Origin: Marmoricola sp. URHB0036
Lineage (GTDB): Bacteria; Actinomycetota; Actinomycetes; Propionibacteriales; Nocardioidaceae
Length of the DNA: 64,000 nucleotides
Direction of reading: 5' to 3'
Assembly: GCF_000426045.1 (NCBI RefSeq)
Contig: NZ_AUEP01000017.1
Span: 1-64,000, forward strand
The notes under the pieces are model-generated. The model searched no databases. It was not told where the DNA came from and saw only the letters and a list, made by a program, of their open reading frames with translations. The position numbers and the translations under genes are program-made. This document shows positions 15,284 to 22,652 of the stretch, in pieces. Positions within the stretch are counted from its first letter, which is position 1, and each line of letters starts with the position of its first letter.

Positions 15284-16638
15284 CCTCCACCAGTGATCCC
15301 GACGGCGATCGGTCGGCGCAGACCGAGGTCGAGCGGCTTCGGGCCGAGGTCGACCGTCTGGCGGCCGCCCTCGACCACGAGGATCCGCCGGACGCCGCCG
15401 CGAAGTCGGCCGAACCGCGGTCCCAGTGGTGGCGCAAGATCATCGTCGGCGTGTGCGTGCTCCTGGCCGCCGTACTGGCACCGCTGGCCGTCGTCGCGAC
15501 CTGGGCGCACGACGCGATGTCGGACACCGACCGCTACGTGCAGACCGTCGCCCCCCTGGCCGACGACCCCGCCGTCCAGGACGTCGTCATCACGCGGATC
15601 AGCGACGCCATCACGAGCCGGCTCAACGTGCACGAGATCACGCAGGAGGCGGTGGACGCCCTCGCCCAACGCGGCCTGCCACCGCGAGCCGCCGAGAGCC
15701 TCGGGGCGCTGCTCCCGGCCCTGGACAACGGCATCGACAACTTCGTGCACACCCAGGTCACCAAGCTGGTCCGGTCCGAGGAGTTCGCCGCGGCCTGGGA
15801 ACAGGCCAACCGCGAGGCGCACACGCAGATGGTCGCCGTGCTGACCGGGAAGACCGGCGACGCCGTCGAGGTGAAGGGCAACGCGGTGCAGCTCAACCTG
15901 GCCGTGCTGATCAACACCGTCAAGGCACGTCTGGTCGACCGTGGGTTCACGTTGGCCGAGCGGCTGCCGACGATCACCGCGACGTTCACGCTCTTCGAGT
16001 CCGCCGACCTGGCCAGGGCGCAGACCGGGTTCCGGCTGCTCAGCGCGTCCTCGACGACGCTGCCGATCCTGGCCCTGCTCTTCCTTGCCGCGGCGGTCGC
16101 GCTGTCGCGCCGGCACCGCCGTACGCTGATGGTAGGGGCGCTGGCGGTGGCCGCTTCGATGCTCGTCCTGGGGGCAGCACTCAACCTGTCCCGCATCGTC
16201 TATCTCGATGCCATCCCCACCGACCGGCTGCCCTCGGATGCCGCCGCTGCGATCTTCGACCAGTTGGTCTGGTTCATCCGGCTCAACCTCCGCGCACTGC
16301 TCGTGCTGTTCCTCGCGGTCGCGTTCGTGGCCTGGGTGAGCGGCCCCGAGCCGGCCCCCGTGTCCGTACGACGCGGCACGTCGCGCGCACTCGACGTCGT
16401 CCGGCACGGCTCCGACCGCGCCGGCCTGAACACCGGCCCCTTCGGCCTCATGCTCGGTCGCTACCGGGGTGCGATCCGCGGTGTCGTGCTCGGCCTGGTC
16501 GTGGTCCTCTACGTGATGGCGGCCCATCCCACCGGCGGCTACACGATCACGCTGCTGGTGGTCGCGGCGGTCGTGCTTCTGGTCGTGGAGCTGCTGGCGA
16601 GGTCGCCGGAGCCGGCCGCAACCGACGTACCCACCTAG
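15280..16638 (+). CDS. Multi-pass membrane protein of unknown function, coupled to hdeD
   Basis: This 452-aa protein begins with a short coiled coil (EVERLRAEVDRLAAAL). A membrane helix follows (about residues 50-72), then an extracytoplasmic domain of about 200 residues with repeated Asp/Val/Ile segments (DRYVQTVAPLADDPAVQDVV). Four or five C-terminal helices end the protein, with an Arg-rich linker between them. I do not recognise a named family. It starts within the hdeD stop (ATGA). Its 3' end overlaps the convergent YihY-like gene by 92 bp, unusually long. It probably works in the envelope together with HdeD. Confidence 0.82.
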   Translation: MTSTSDPDGDRSAQTEVERLRAEVDRLAAALDHEDPPDAAAKSAEPRSQWWRKIIVGVCVLLAAVLAPLAVVATWAHDAMSDTDRYVQTVAPLADDPAVQDVVITRISDAITSRLNVHEITQEAVDALAQRGLPPRAAESLGALLPALDNGIDNFVHTQVTKLVRSEEFAAAWEQANREAHTQMVAVLTGKTGDAVEVKGNAVQLNLAVLINTVKARLVDRGFTLAERLPTITATFTLFESADLARAQTGFRLLSASSTTLPILALLFLAAAVALSRRHRRTLMVGALAVAASMLVLGAALNLSRIVYLDAIPTDRLPSDAAAAIFDQLVWFIRLNLRALLVLFLAVAFVAWVSGPEPAPVSVRRGTSRALDVVRHGSDRAGLNTGPFGLMLGRYRGAIRGVVLGLVVVLYVMAAHPTGGYTITLLVVAAVVLLVVELLARSPEPAATDVPT

Positions 16639-17524
16639 TCGCGAACGCGCGGATCATCTGGTCCTCGGCGACGACCCGGCCCACCGTCGCGGTGACCACC
16701 ATGACGCCGGCGAAGCCCACCAGCCAGGTCGCCACGGCCAGGACCAGGCCGAGCGTCCCGAACTGCCGGGCGCTCTGGGCGACGTACGTCGGCATCACGA
16801 TGCTGGATCCGCCGGTGTAGATGGTCAGCGCCGTGCCCGTGACAGCAGCGGGGAACGCGAGCTCGCGCCACGGCACCCGGCTGAACAGCAGCACCCGCAT
16901 CGACCACCACCAGATCACACTGTTGAGCGCCGCTGCCAGCAGGAACCACAGCGGCTCGAGGACGGGGATGTCGAGCGCCTTCTCCACCCAGGTGACTCCC
17001 GCGATCAGCTGGGAGGCGATCAGCCAGCCGAACAGCCACGAGAGGCAACGACGACGGCCCACGACGCCACCCCGGTGCTCGAGCTGCCACACGCGCTCGT
17101 ACATCCGCTGGATCGCCCGCGAGAAGCTGGTGGCCGAGAACAACGTGATCAGGATGCCGATGATGCCGGTCGTCCTGCGCACCGCTTCGGCGTCGATGCC
17201 GGTGCCTCCTGAGCCCTCGACGCTGGACACGCCCTCCTGGACCGCGGCGTGACCCCCACCGGTGATGCCGAGGACGTCCTCGAACCGATCGACCGCGAGG
17301 GCGATGGCCTCGTGTGGCAGGAAGGAGGCCAGCACGATCAGCAGCGGCAGCAGCGCGAGCAGGGCCTGGGCGCCGATGACCATGGCGCGGTCGACGATCT
17401 CCACCCTGACCAGCTCGTCGACGGTCCGTCGGACGGGCGGGACGGTGTCGAGGATCCGGTAGGCCAGTGCACGGGCGCGTCCGACCGTCCGTCCGAACGC
17501 TGCCCGGAGGTCAGCGACGCGCAT
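16547..17524 (-). CDS. YihY/BrkB (RNase BN-like) family membrane protein
   Basis: This 325-aa polytopic protein has the YihY/BrkB pattern: an N-terminal amphipathic segment, VIGAQALLALLPLLIVLASFL, then TLFSATSFSRAIQRMYERVW, and later FAGVMVVTATVGRVVAE. Its function is unknown; the old RNase BN name is not supported for the family. ATG 17524 has no ribosome site and lies at the predicted transcription start, 42 bp from a regulon palindrome centre, so a leaderless mRNA is likely. The C-terminal tail is Pro/Ala/Arg-rich and lies antisense to the end of the 452-aa gene. Confidence 0.85.
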   Translation of the reverse strand: MRVADLRAAFGRTVGRARALAYRILDTVPPVRRTVDELVRVEIVDRAMVIGAQALLALLPLLIVLASFLPHEAIALAVDRFEDVLGITGGGHAAVQEGVSSVEGSGGTGIDAEAVRRTTGIIGILITLFSATSFSRAIQRMYERVWQLEHRGGVVGRRRCLSWLFGWLIASQLIAGVTWVEKALDIPVLEPLWFLLAAALNSVIWWWSMRVLLFSRVPWRELAFPAAVTGTALTIYTGGSSIVMPTYVAQSARQFGTLGLVLAVATWLVGFAGVMVVTATVGRVVAEDQMIRAFATRWVRRLRPAPATSPAAPRPEARPPRPPAA

Positions 17525-17557
17525 GGTCCAGAGTCTCGGCTCCCCGCCCGTCGGCGA

Positions 17558-17574
17558 TCACCCGCTCCGGGTGA
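17558..17574. promoter_or_regulatory. Regulon palindrome site 9 (perfect arms), divergent promoters
   Basis: TCACCCGCTCCGGGTGA has perfect 7-bp arms. Leftward, -10 GACTCT (17535-17530) is 31 bp from the centre. Rightward, CACCCT begins at 17598, 32 bp away. Confidence 0.7.
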
Positions 17575-17630
17575 ACCCGACCTCCCGCGGATGCGGGCAC
17601 CCTTGAGCGGTCTACCGGACGGAGGCAGGC

Positions 17631-18149
17631 ATGGGCTGGGTGCGCTGGCTGAGGCTGTCGGGCGTCCTCATCCTCATCGTGACCCTCTACTTCGTGGTAC
17701 CGGTGTCCGGCCACGCCATGCGCGACGCGGTGGCACGGGTCGTGCTCGCGGTCCTCGTCCTGGTCGGCCTGGCCGTGCTGATGGTGCGCCAGCTTCGCCT
17801 GCAGCTCAACGACACCACCCGGAAGATCGACGGCCTGATCATCGGGATCCTCCTGGTGGTCGTCGTCTTCGCCTACGCCTTCTACGTGCTGGAGCGCCGT
17901 GATCCCGGCCAGGTCGCCGGGTTGCACACCCGCGTGGACTCGCTGTACTTCGTGATGAACAACCTGACCACGATCGGCACCGGCGACGTGCACGCGACCG
18001 GACAGATCGCTCGCGGACTCGTGCTCATCCAGATGGTGTTCAACGTGGTGTTCGTCGCGACCACGGCGACCTTCCTGACCACGCGCATCCGGGCCGTCGT
18101 ACAGGCACGAGTCGCGGAGCGGCGAACGCAGGAACCTCCCGCGAGGTGA
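17631..18149 (+). CDS. Two-pore-domain-like potassium channel protein (Ion_trans_2)
   Basis: This 172-aa membrane protein has four hydrophobic segments. The last two flank a pore loop: SLYFVMNNLTTIGTGDVHAT. The filter is TIGTGD instead of the canonical TVGYGD. Both Gly and the Asp are kept while the Tyr is replaced by Thr, so ion selectivity may differ. Short actinobacterial Ion_trans_2 proteins commonly have this layout. ATG 17631 has GGAGG about 5 nt upstream. It is divergent from the YihY-like gene and shares a regulon palindrome with it. Confidence 0.82.
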   Translation: MGWVRWLRLSGVLILIVTLYFVVPVSGHAMRDAVARVVLAVLVLVGLAVLMVRQLRLQLNDTTRKIDGLIIGILLVVVVFAYAFYVLERRDPGQVAGLHTRVDSLYFVMNNLTTIGTGDVHATGQIARGLVLIQMVFNVVFVATTATFLTTRIRAVVQARVAERRTQEPPAR

Positions 18150-18224
18150 ACCGCGCGGGCCCTCCCCCCGTTTCCCCTGATGAGGCCTTGCTCCCGCGAG
18201 ACCCATCCACGAAAGGGAGAAGCC

Positions 18225-18632
18225 ATGAGGATGCGCCTCCTCACCGCACTCGCCGTGCTGGTCTCGGCGTACGTGCACCTGAAGCTGTGGTTCGACGGGT
18301 TCCGTGACCTGGACAAGATCGGACCTGCGTTCATGACCAATGCGATCGGCGGCGTCGTGATCGCCGTCCTGCTCGTCGTCTGGCGACACTGGCTGCCGCC
18401 GCTGCTCGCCGTCGGCTTCGGACTCTCGACGCTCGGGGCGTTCATCATCTCCGCGAGCTGGGGGCTGTTCGGTCTCCACGAGCAGTGGACCGGTTGGGCC
18501 GTCTGGACGGCCGCCGGTGCCGAGGTGGTCGCGATCATCGCCGGTGCCGTCGTACTCCTGCAGGAGCGGCGGTCGCACTCGGCCGGCTCCCCACAACCCG
18601 GCGTCACCCTGCGCCGGCCGCAGCTGCACTAG
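18225..18632 (+). CDS. Four-helix membrane protein of unknown function
   Basis: This 135-aa protein has four predicted helices (LLTALAVLVSAYVHLKLW, NAIGGVVIAVLLVVW, PPLLAVGFGLSTLGAFII, WTAAGAEVVAIIAGAVVLL) and short polar ends. I recognise no domain. AAGGGAG lies 6 nt before ATG 18225. It follows the channel gene by 75 bp in the same direction and may share its transcript. No regulon palindrome is seen in that gap. Confidence 0.75.
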   Translation: MRMRLLTALAVLVSAYVHLKLWFDGFRDLDKIGPAFMTNAIGGVVIAVLLVVWRHWLPPLLAVGFGLSTLGAFIISASWGLFGLHEQWTGWAVWTAAGAEVVAIIAGAVVLLQERRSHSAGSPQPGVTLRRPQLH

Positions 18633-18647
18633 GGGCATCATGGGTTG

Positions 18648-19106
18648 ATGTCGACGACGAAGGCCCACCGGCACTTCAAGGCACCGCGCTCGCGGGTGTA
18701 CGCCGCCCTCATCGACCCCGCGGACATCGCTCGGTGGAAGGTGCCGCGCAGCATGACCAGCGAGGTGCACGAGTTCGACGGGGAGTCGTTCCGCATCTCG
18801 CTGACCTACGACGCCCCTGATCGGGCCGGCAAGAGCAGTGCCCACACCGACACCTACCGAGGCCGGTTCGCCGAGCTGGTCGCCGACGAGCGGGTCGTCG
18901 AGATCGACGAGTTCGAGACCGACGACCCCGACCTCGCCGGCCCCATGACGATCACCATCACGCTCACCGACGCCCATGGAGGCACCGACCTCACCGCCGT
19001 ACACGAGGGACTGCCGGCGGCCGTCCGCCCCGAGGACAACGAGGCCGGCTGGCAGGAGTCGCTCGACCGCCTGGCCGAGCTCGTCGAGGGCGACGCGAGC
19101 GGGTAG
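18648..19106 (+). CDS. SRPBCC / AHSA1-like protein, 3' end formed by a repeat
   Basis: This 152-aa soluble protein has the START/Bet v1-like AHSA1 pattern: FKAPRSRVYAALIDPADIAR near the N-terminus, then beta strands (HEFDGESFRISLTYD, DTYRGRFAELVADERVVEID), and a C-terminal helix with GWQESLDRLAELVEG. The family binds hydrophobic ligands or Hsp90-type partners; no ligand is predictable. ATG 18648 is used; a TTG lies one codon earlier. The last four codons and the stop (GACGCGAGCGGGTAG) match the end of the local repeat, so the native C-terminus may have been altered by the repeat. Confidence 0.8.
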   Translation: MSTTKAHRHFKAPRSRVYAALIDPADIARWKVPRSMTSEVHEFDGESFRISLTYDAPDRAGKSSAHTDTYRGRFAELVADERVVEIDEFETDDPDLAGPMTITITLTDAHGGTDLTAVHEGLPAAVRPEDNEAGWQESLDRLAELVEGDASG

Positions 19107-19324
19107 TTGAGACCGCTCGGGCTGGTCGGTCGCTCAGGGTCAGCGAGAGTCGTGGTTTCCGTGGGCGGGGGTTGCGGTGGCGTCCCGACGCCTCTGTTCG
19201 CGTTCCGGCGGCGGGGGTTCAGATCCTGTGGTTGCGGTCGCTGGGTTCGGGAAGTGGGTCCGTCACGGTTTGCTTGGCATTCGGTGGTCGAGTAGCGAGC
19301 GCCAGCGAGCGTCTCGAAACCACC
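19092..19324. repeat. Repeat unit A (partial left end)
   Basis: This unit starts within the SRPBCC 3' end (GCGAGCGGGTAGTTGAGACC) and runs through a conserved inner part. It ends in a 42-nt hairpin-type repeat at 19283-19324 (GGTGGTCGAG ... CTCGAAACCACC). It is highly similar to units B and C in the same orientation. No gene is supported between 19107 and 19919. Confidence 0.8.
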
Positions 19325-19351
19325 CACTCCCGCATCGGCCGCGACGGACAA

Positions 19352-19602
19352 GGTGGTCGAGCAGCGAGCGAAGCGAGCGGACAGTCGAGACCACTCGGGT
19401 TGGTCGGTCGGTCGTGTTGACGAGAGTCGTGGTTCCCGTGGGCGTGGGGTTGCGGTGGCGTCCCGATGCCTTTGTTCGGGTTCCGGCCGCGGGGGTCCAG
19501 ATCCTGTGGTTGGGGTCGCTGGGTTCTGGCAGTGGGTCCGTCACGGTTTGCTTGGCATTCGGTGGTTGAGGAGCGAGCGCCAGCGAGCGTCTCGAAACCA
19601 CC
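19352..19602. repeat. Repeat unit B (complete)
   Basis: This unit opens with a REP-like inverted repeat at 19353-19394 (GTGGTCGAGCAGCGAGCG ... GTCGAGACCAC). About 165 bp conserved with units A and C follow. It closes with the second REP-like element at 19561-19602. Direct orientation. Confidence 0.85.
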
Positions 19603-19631
19603 CCTCACTGTGCGCCCCCCCCAGCGTGCAA

Positions 19632-19848
19632 GGTGGTCGAGCAGCGAGCGAAGCGAGCGGATAGTCGAGACCACTCGGGCTGGTCGGCCGGTCTGGGTCA
19701 ACGAGAGTCGTGGTTTCCGTCGGCGTGGGGTAGCGGTGGCGTCCCGGATGCCTCTGTCCGCCTTCCGGCCGCGGGGGTCCAGATCCTGTGGTTGCGGCGG
19801 TCGGGGTTCTGGCAGTGCGTCCGTCACGGTTTGCTTGGCATTCGGTGG
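19632..19848. repeat. Repeat unit C (right element missing)
   Basis: The left REP-like element lies at 19632-19674, and the inner part matches units A and B up to CATTCGGTGG. There the repeat breaks off and the HNH gene's promoter region begins. The matching right-hand element reappears inverted beyond the gene. Confidence 0.8.
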
Positions 19849-19919
19849 GGGTCAGAAGAGTTCTCCACACCTTCGAATCTCTGGGCGAAACTGTCGGTGC
19901 CGCCGTCTAGAGTTTCTCC

Positions 19920-21227
19920 ATGGACACCACCACCACTCTCACCGCAGCCGAGGTGATCGACCGTGTCCAGGCAGCCCGCGCGCTGGCCCACCAATGTGAA
20001 GTCGAACAGCTCTACATGGCGATCCACTGGGCACTTCTGTACCCCTGTCGTGATGAGTCCCCGGCGGGCTGGGAAGACGACCACGGCATCTTCGCCACCG
20101 CATCTCGCGCGCCGCTGGCTGGTCCGGGTGCGCCGCTGGTCGATGAGTTCGCGCCGGCGTCCTTCGCGGCCGCCCTCGGCATCTCCCTGGAGGCGGCCAA
20201 GCAGCGGATGGCCGATGCCCTGGAGCTCGTCTATCGCCTTCCCCGGCTCTGGGAGCTCGTGCTCGACGGTCAGATCCCGGTGTGGCGAGCCCGGGCCATC
20301 TCCCGGGAGACCCACGACCTCTCACCAGAAGCAGTGGCGTTCGCCGACCGGCTCATCTCCGCCACCCCCTCGAAGATCGGACTGGTCGACGCCGCCCGCC
20401 TCGTCCAGGAGGCACGGCTGTACTTCGACCCCGACCGCGCTGTGGCCGACGAGGAGGAGGAGCTCGCCCGACGCGGAGTGTGGCTACGCCACCGCGGCAA
20501 CCCGGCCACCACCGACGTGGTGATGACCCTGGACACCCCCGACGCCTTGTTGCTCGACCAGACCGTCGGCCGGATCGCCGGCGAACTCAGGAGCCTCGGC
20601 GACACCGACCAACTAGACGTTCGCCGAGCCCGGGCGGTCGGGATCCTGGCCGACCCCCAGTACGCCCTCGACCTGATGTCCGGCCGCGAAGGCGCCGCAC
20701 CCAGCCCGGGCAGCGTTCTCGGCGCGGTGAACCTCTACGTGCACCTCGATCCCGACCAGCCCGGTGCAGTGTCGATCGAGAAGCTCGGTGCGGCCACCGA
20801 CCAGCTCCTCACCGACTGGCTCACCCGGTATGCAGCCGTCGGCGGAAAGGTCATCGTCCGACCCGTCCTCCACCTCAACGACACCACCGCCTCCACCGCG
20901 GTCGACCAGCACGACCCACCCAGTGCGATGCGGGAGCTCTGCATGCTGCGCGACGCCTACTGCGTCTTCCCCGGCTGCATCCGCGACTCCCGGTCCTGCG
21001 ACCTCGACCACATCACCACCTACATCCCCATCGCCGACGGCGGACCCCCCGGCCAAACCAACCCGCTCAATCTCGCGCCTCTCTGTAGGACGCATCACCG
21101 GATGAAGACCTTCACCTCCTGGGACTACAAACGTCGAGACGACGGCACCTACATCTGGACCGCACCCACCGGACACCAGTACGAAGTCCCGTCCATCTCC
21201 CGGCGACCACCGCGACGAACCAACTGA
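19920..21227 (+). CDS. DUF222 / HNH endonuclease (13E12 repeat family)
   Basis: This 435-aa protein has an N-terminal all-helical DUF222 region (about residues 1-300) and a C-terminal HNH nuclease domain: CVFPGC ... SCDLDHITTYI ... NLAPLCRTHHRMKT, with the zinc-binding Cys pairs and catalytic His present. Such proteins are annotated as the 13E12 repeat family in mycobacteria, where REP13E12 elements exist in several copies. ATG 19920 is exactly 12 bp from the first base of TAGAGT (19908), which suggests a leaderless mRNA. Flanking inverted copies of the same repeat suggest a mobile or gene-conversion-prone cassette. The biological role is not known. Confidence 0.88.
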   Translation: MDTTTTLTAAEVIDRVQAARALAHQCEVEQLYMAIHWALLYPCRDESPAGWEDDHGIFATASRAPLAGPGAPLVDEFAPASFAAALGISLEAAKQRMADALELVYRLPRLWELVLDGQIPVWRARAISRETHDLSPEAVAFADRLISATPSKIGLVDAARLVQEARLYFDPDRAVADEEEELARRGVWLRHRGNPATTDVVMTLDTPDALLLDQTVGRIAGELRSLGDTDQLDVRRARAVGILADPQYALDLMSGREGAAPSPGSVLGAVNLYVHLDPDQPGAVSIEKLGAATDQLLTDWLTRYAAVGGKVIVRPVLHLNDTTASTAVDQHDPPSAMRELCMLRDAYCVFPGCIRDSRSCDLDHITTYIPIADGGPPGQTNPLNLAPLCRTHHRMKTFTSWDYKRRDDGTYIWTAPTGHQYEVPSISRRPPRRTN

Positions 21228-21264
21228 TCCGCCACCCCGGCCAGCCCCAGCCGGGGCCACACCC

Positions 21265-21545
21265 ATGCCGTGAGACGAAAACCTCCCCGAACCACGGCCG
21301 CAACCCCAGGATCTCGAGCCGAGCGACCGCACGCCGACCGAAGGCGCCGGGACGCCACCGCAACCACAGCGGAGATCGACCACGTACCCCGTCAACCCGG
21401 AGCCCCGACCAAACCGAGCGGGCCCGGAAGCACCACCAGGAAACGCACGCGCAGACACTCGCCCACCTCCGCCTCCGCCACGGCCGTGGCCACAGAGCAG
21501 ACCCCGTGGTCTCGAGACGCTCGCTGACGCTCCCCGCACAACCAC
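21265..21545. repeat. Inverted, diverged copy of the repeat downstream of the HNH gene
   Basis: The reverse complement of 21290-21425 aligns with the inner part of units A-C (shared: GGTTGCGGTGGCGTCCCG, and ATCCTG/G followed by GGTTG). A REP-like element at 21506-21545 (GTGGTCTCGAGACGCTCGCT ... ACAACCAC) equals the inverted right element. Similarity is lower than among A-C. No gene is supported in 21228-21579. Confidence 0.65.
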
Positions 21546-21579
21546 GGGACCTGCCAGGCGACCGGAAGCCACGCCAGCC

Positions 21580-21978
21580 CTACGGCTGGTACAGCTCCTT
21601 GACGGCTTCGTCGATGCTCGTCTCCTTCTGGTCGACAGGTTCCATGAACAGGCGGCCCTCGGCGATGAGCCCGCTGCGCAGTACGGCGACGATCACGCCG
21701 CTCATCGCGAAGCCGGTGCCGTCGGCGTGGGTGCCCGACCACGACCACTCGCTCCAGACGGCGTCGCCGTCCTGGGCGCCGCCGACGAGGGTGGCGGCGA
21801 AGTCGGGGACGCCGTCGAACACCGCGGTCCAGTTCTCGAGGACTTGGGGTCGGCCGACGAACTCGCGGCCCGGGTGGGCCGGCTGGACGCTGCGGTAGTC
21901 CTCGGCGAACAGAGCGGCCAGCTGTTGGGGGTCGTGGGAGTTGAACGCGAGTCCGAGAGCGTCCAGGAAGTCGTTCAT
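21580..21978 (-). CDS. SnoaL-like / NTF2-fold protein
   Basis: This 132-aa soluble protein has the NTF2-like pattern: FLDALGLAFNSHDPQQLAAL, FAEDYRSVQPAHPGREFVGR, PQVLENWTAVFDGVPDF, then beta strands (WSEWSWSGTHADGTGFAMSG). Family members are small polyketide-cyclase or isomerase-like proteins and stress proteins; a catalytic role cannot be assigned. ATG 21978 has GGGAGG 7 nt upstream. The gene lies back-to-back with the small membrane protein gene. Confidence 0.85.
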   Translation of the reverse strand: MNDFLDALGLAFNSHDPQQLAALFAEDYRSVQPAHPGREFVGRPQVLENWTAVFDGVPDFAATLVGGAQDGDAVWSEWSWSGTHADGTGFAMSGVIVAVLRSGLIAEGRLFMEPVDQKETSIDEAVKELYQP

Positions 21979-22026
21979 GCGAGCACCTCCCGAGAAGCCT
22001 AGGACAGCTTCCGGCGAGACCGTCCC

Positions 22027-22052
22027 GTTTGTCCGCGGATCAGCCCGGGTAA
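22027..22052 (+). promoter_or_regulatory. Sigma-B/F-type promoter candidate
   Basis: GTTTGT (22027-22032) and GGGTAA (22047-22052) are separated by 14 bp. They match the general-stress consensus GTTT-N12-16-GGGTA(T/A) of SigB/SigF-type factors. The start codon lies 58 bp downstream. Confidence 0.6.
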
Positions 22053-22110
22053 AGGTTCCAGGAGGGACCAGGCGCCTGTGCAGTGCAGGCGCCGCAATCA
22101 GGGAGAAACC

Positions 22111-22467
22111 ATGAAGTGGGTTGTCATCATCGTGATCATCCTGGTCGTGCTCATCGCGGCCGTGCTGATCAGTGCAGCGCTGAAGCGGAAGAAGGACCAG
22201 GTTGCGCGCGAGCGGGCCAGTGAGCTGCGCTCGGACGCCGCCGCGACGGGGGCGACCACGGCAGTCCAGGAGGCGCGGGCGCGCGAGGCGCAGGCGGAGG
22301 CCGACCGGGTGCGTGCCCAGGCCGACAAGCTCGAGGCCCACGCCGAGGCTGAGCGCACGTCGTACGACATGACGCGCGCCCAGCAGGAGGACCACCTGCG
22401 TGAGGCCGACCGCATCGACCCCGATGTGGACGTGGAGTCGGAGCGCGCGCGGCGCGACGAGGTCTGA
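22111..22467 (+). CDS. Single-pass membrane protein with charged coiled-coil tail
   Basis: This 118-aa protein has one N-terminal helix (VVIIVIILVVLIAAVLISAA, residues 4-23). KRKK follows, then a long Ala/Glu/Arg-rich segment predicted as a coiled coil (VQEARAREAQAEADRVRAQA). The tail faces the cytoplasm by the positive-inside rule. The family is not recognised; such proteins are often annotated as hypothetical stress proteins. ATG 22111 has GGGAG 6 nt upstream. A sigma-B-like promoter precedes it and a strong terminator follows, so it forms a single-gene unit. Confidence 0.8.
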   Translation: MKWVVIIVIILVVLIAAVLISAALKRKKDQVARERASELRSDAAATGATTAVQEARAREAQAEADRVRAQADKLEAHAEAERTSYDMTRAQQEDHLREADRIDPDVDVESERARRDEV

Positions 22468-22487
22468 CCACACCGCACAGCACTCCA

Positions 22488-22518
22488 GCAACGGCCGGAC
22501 GCCTCGGGCGCCCGGCCG
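22488..22518 (+). terminator. Terminator after the coiled-coil membrane protein gene
   Basis: AACGGCCGG (22488-22496) pairs with CCGGCCGTT (22510-22518), and CGCC/GGCG pair inside. The hairpin is followed by a short T-containing tail (CTGCTT). Confidence 0.75.
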
Positions 22519-22652
22519 TTCTGCTTGCCCGGTGAAGGCCGTTCACAGGCCGCGCGACACCCGGCGACGAATCTTCGACAATGCCTGCATCCGTGGGCCA
22601 AAACTGGTCTAGTGAGAGCCGCATCACCCCCTTCCCTGTGACAGGAGAACCG

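Noticed and set aside
19107-19919. CRISPR array from the repeated blocks
   Set aside because: The units are about 250 bp, few in number, with conserved rather than variable interior and no cas genes.
22600-22652. ATG 22581 start for histidine kinase 1
   Set aside because: The 24 extra residues are polar and low in family character, while GTG 22653 has AGGAG at proper spacing.
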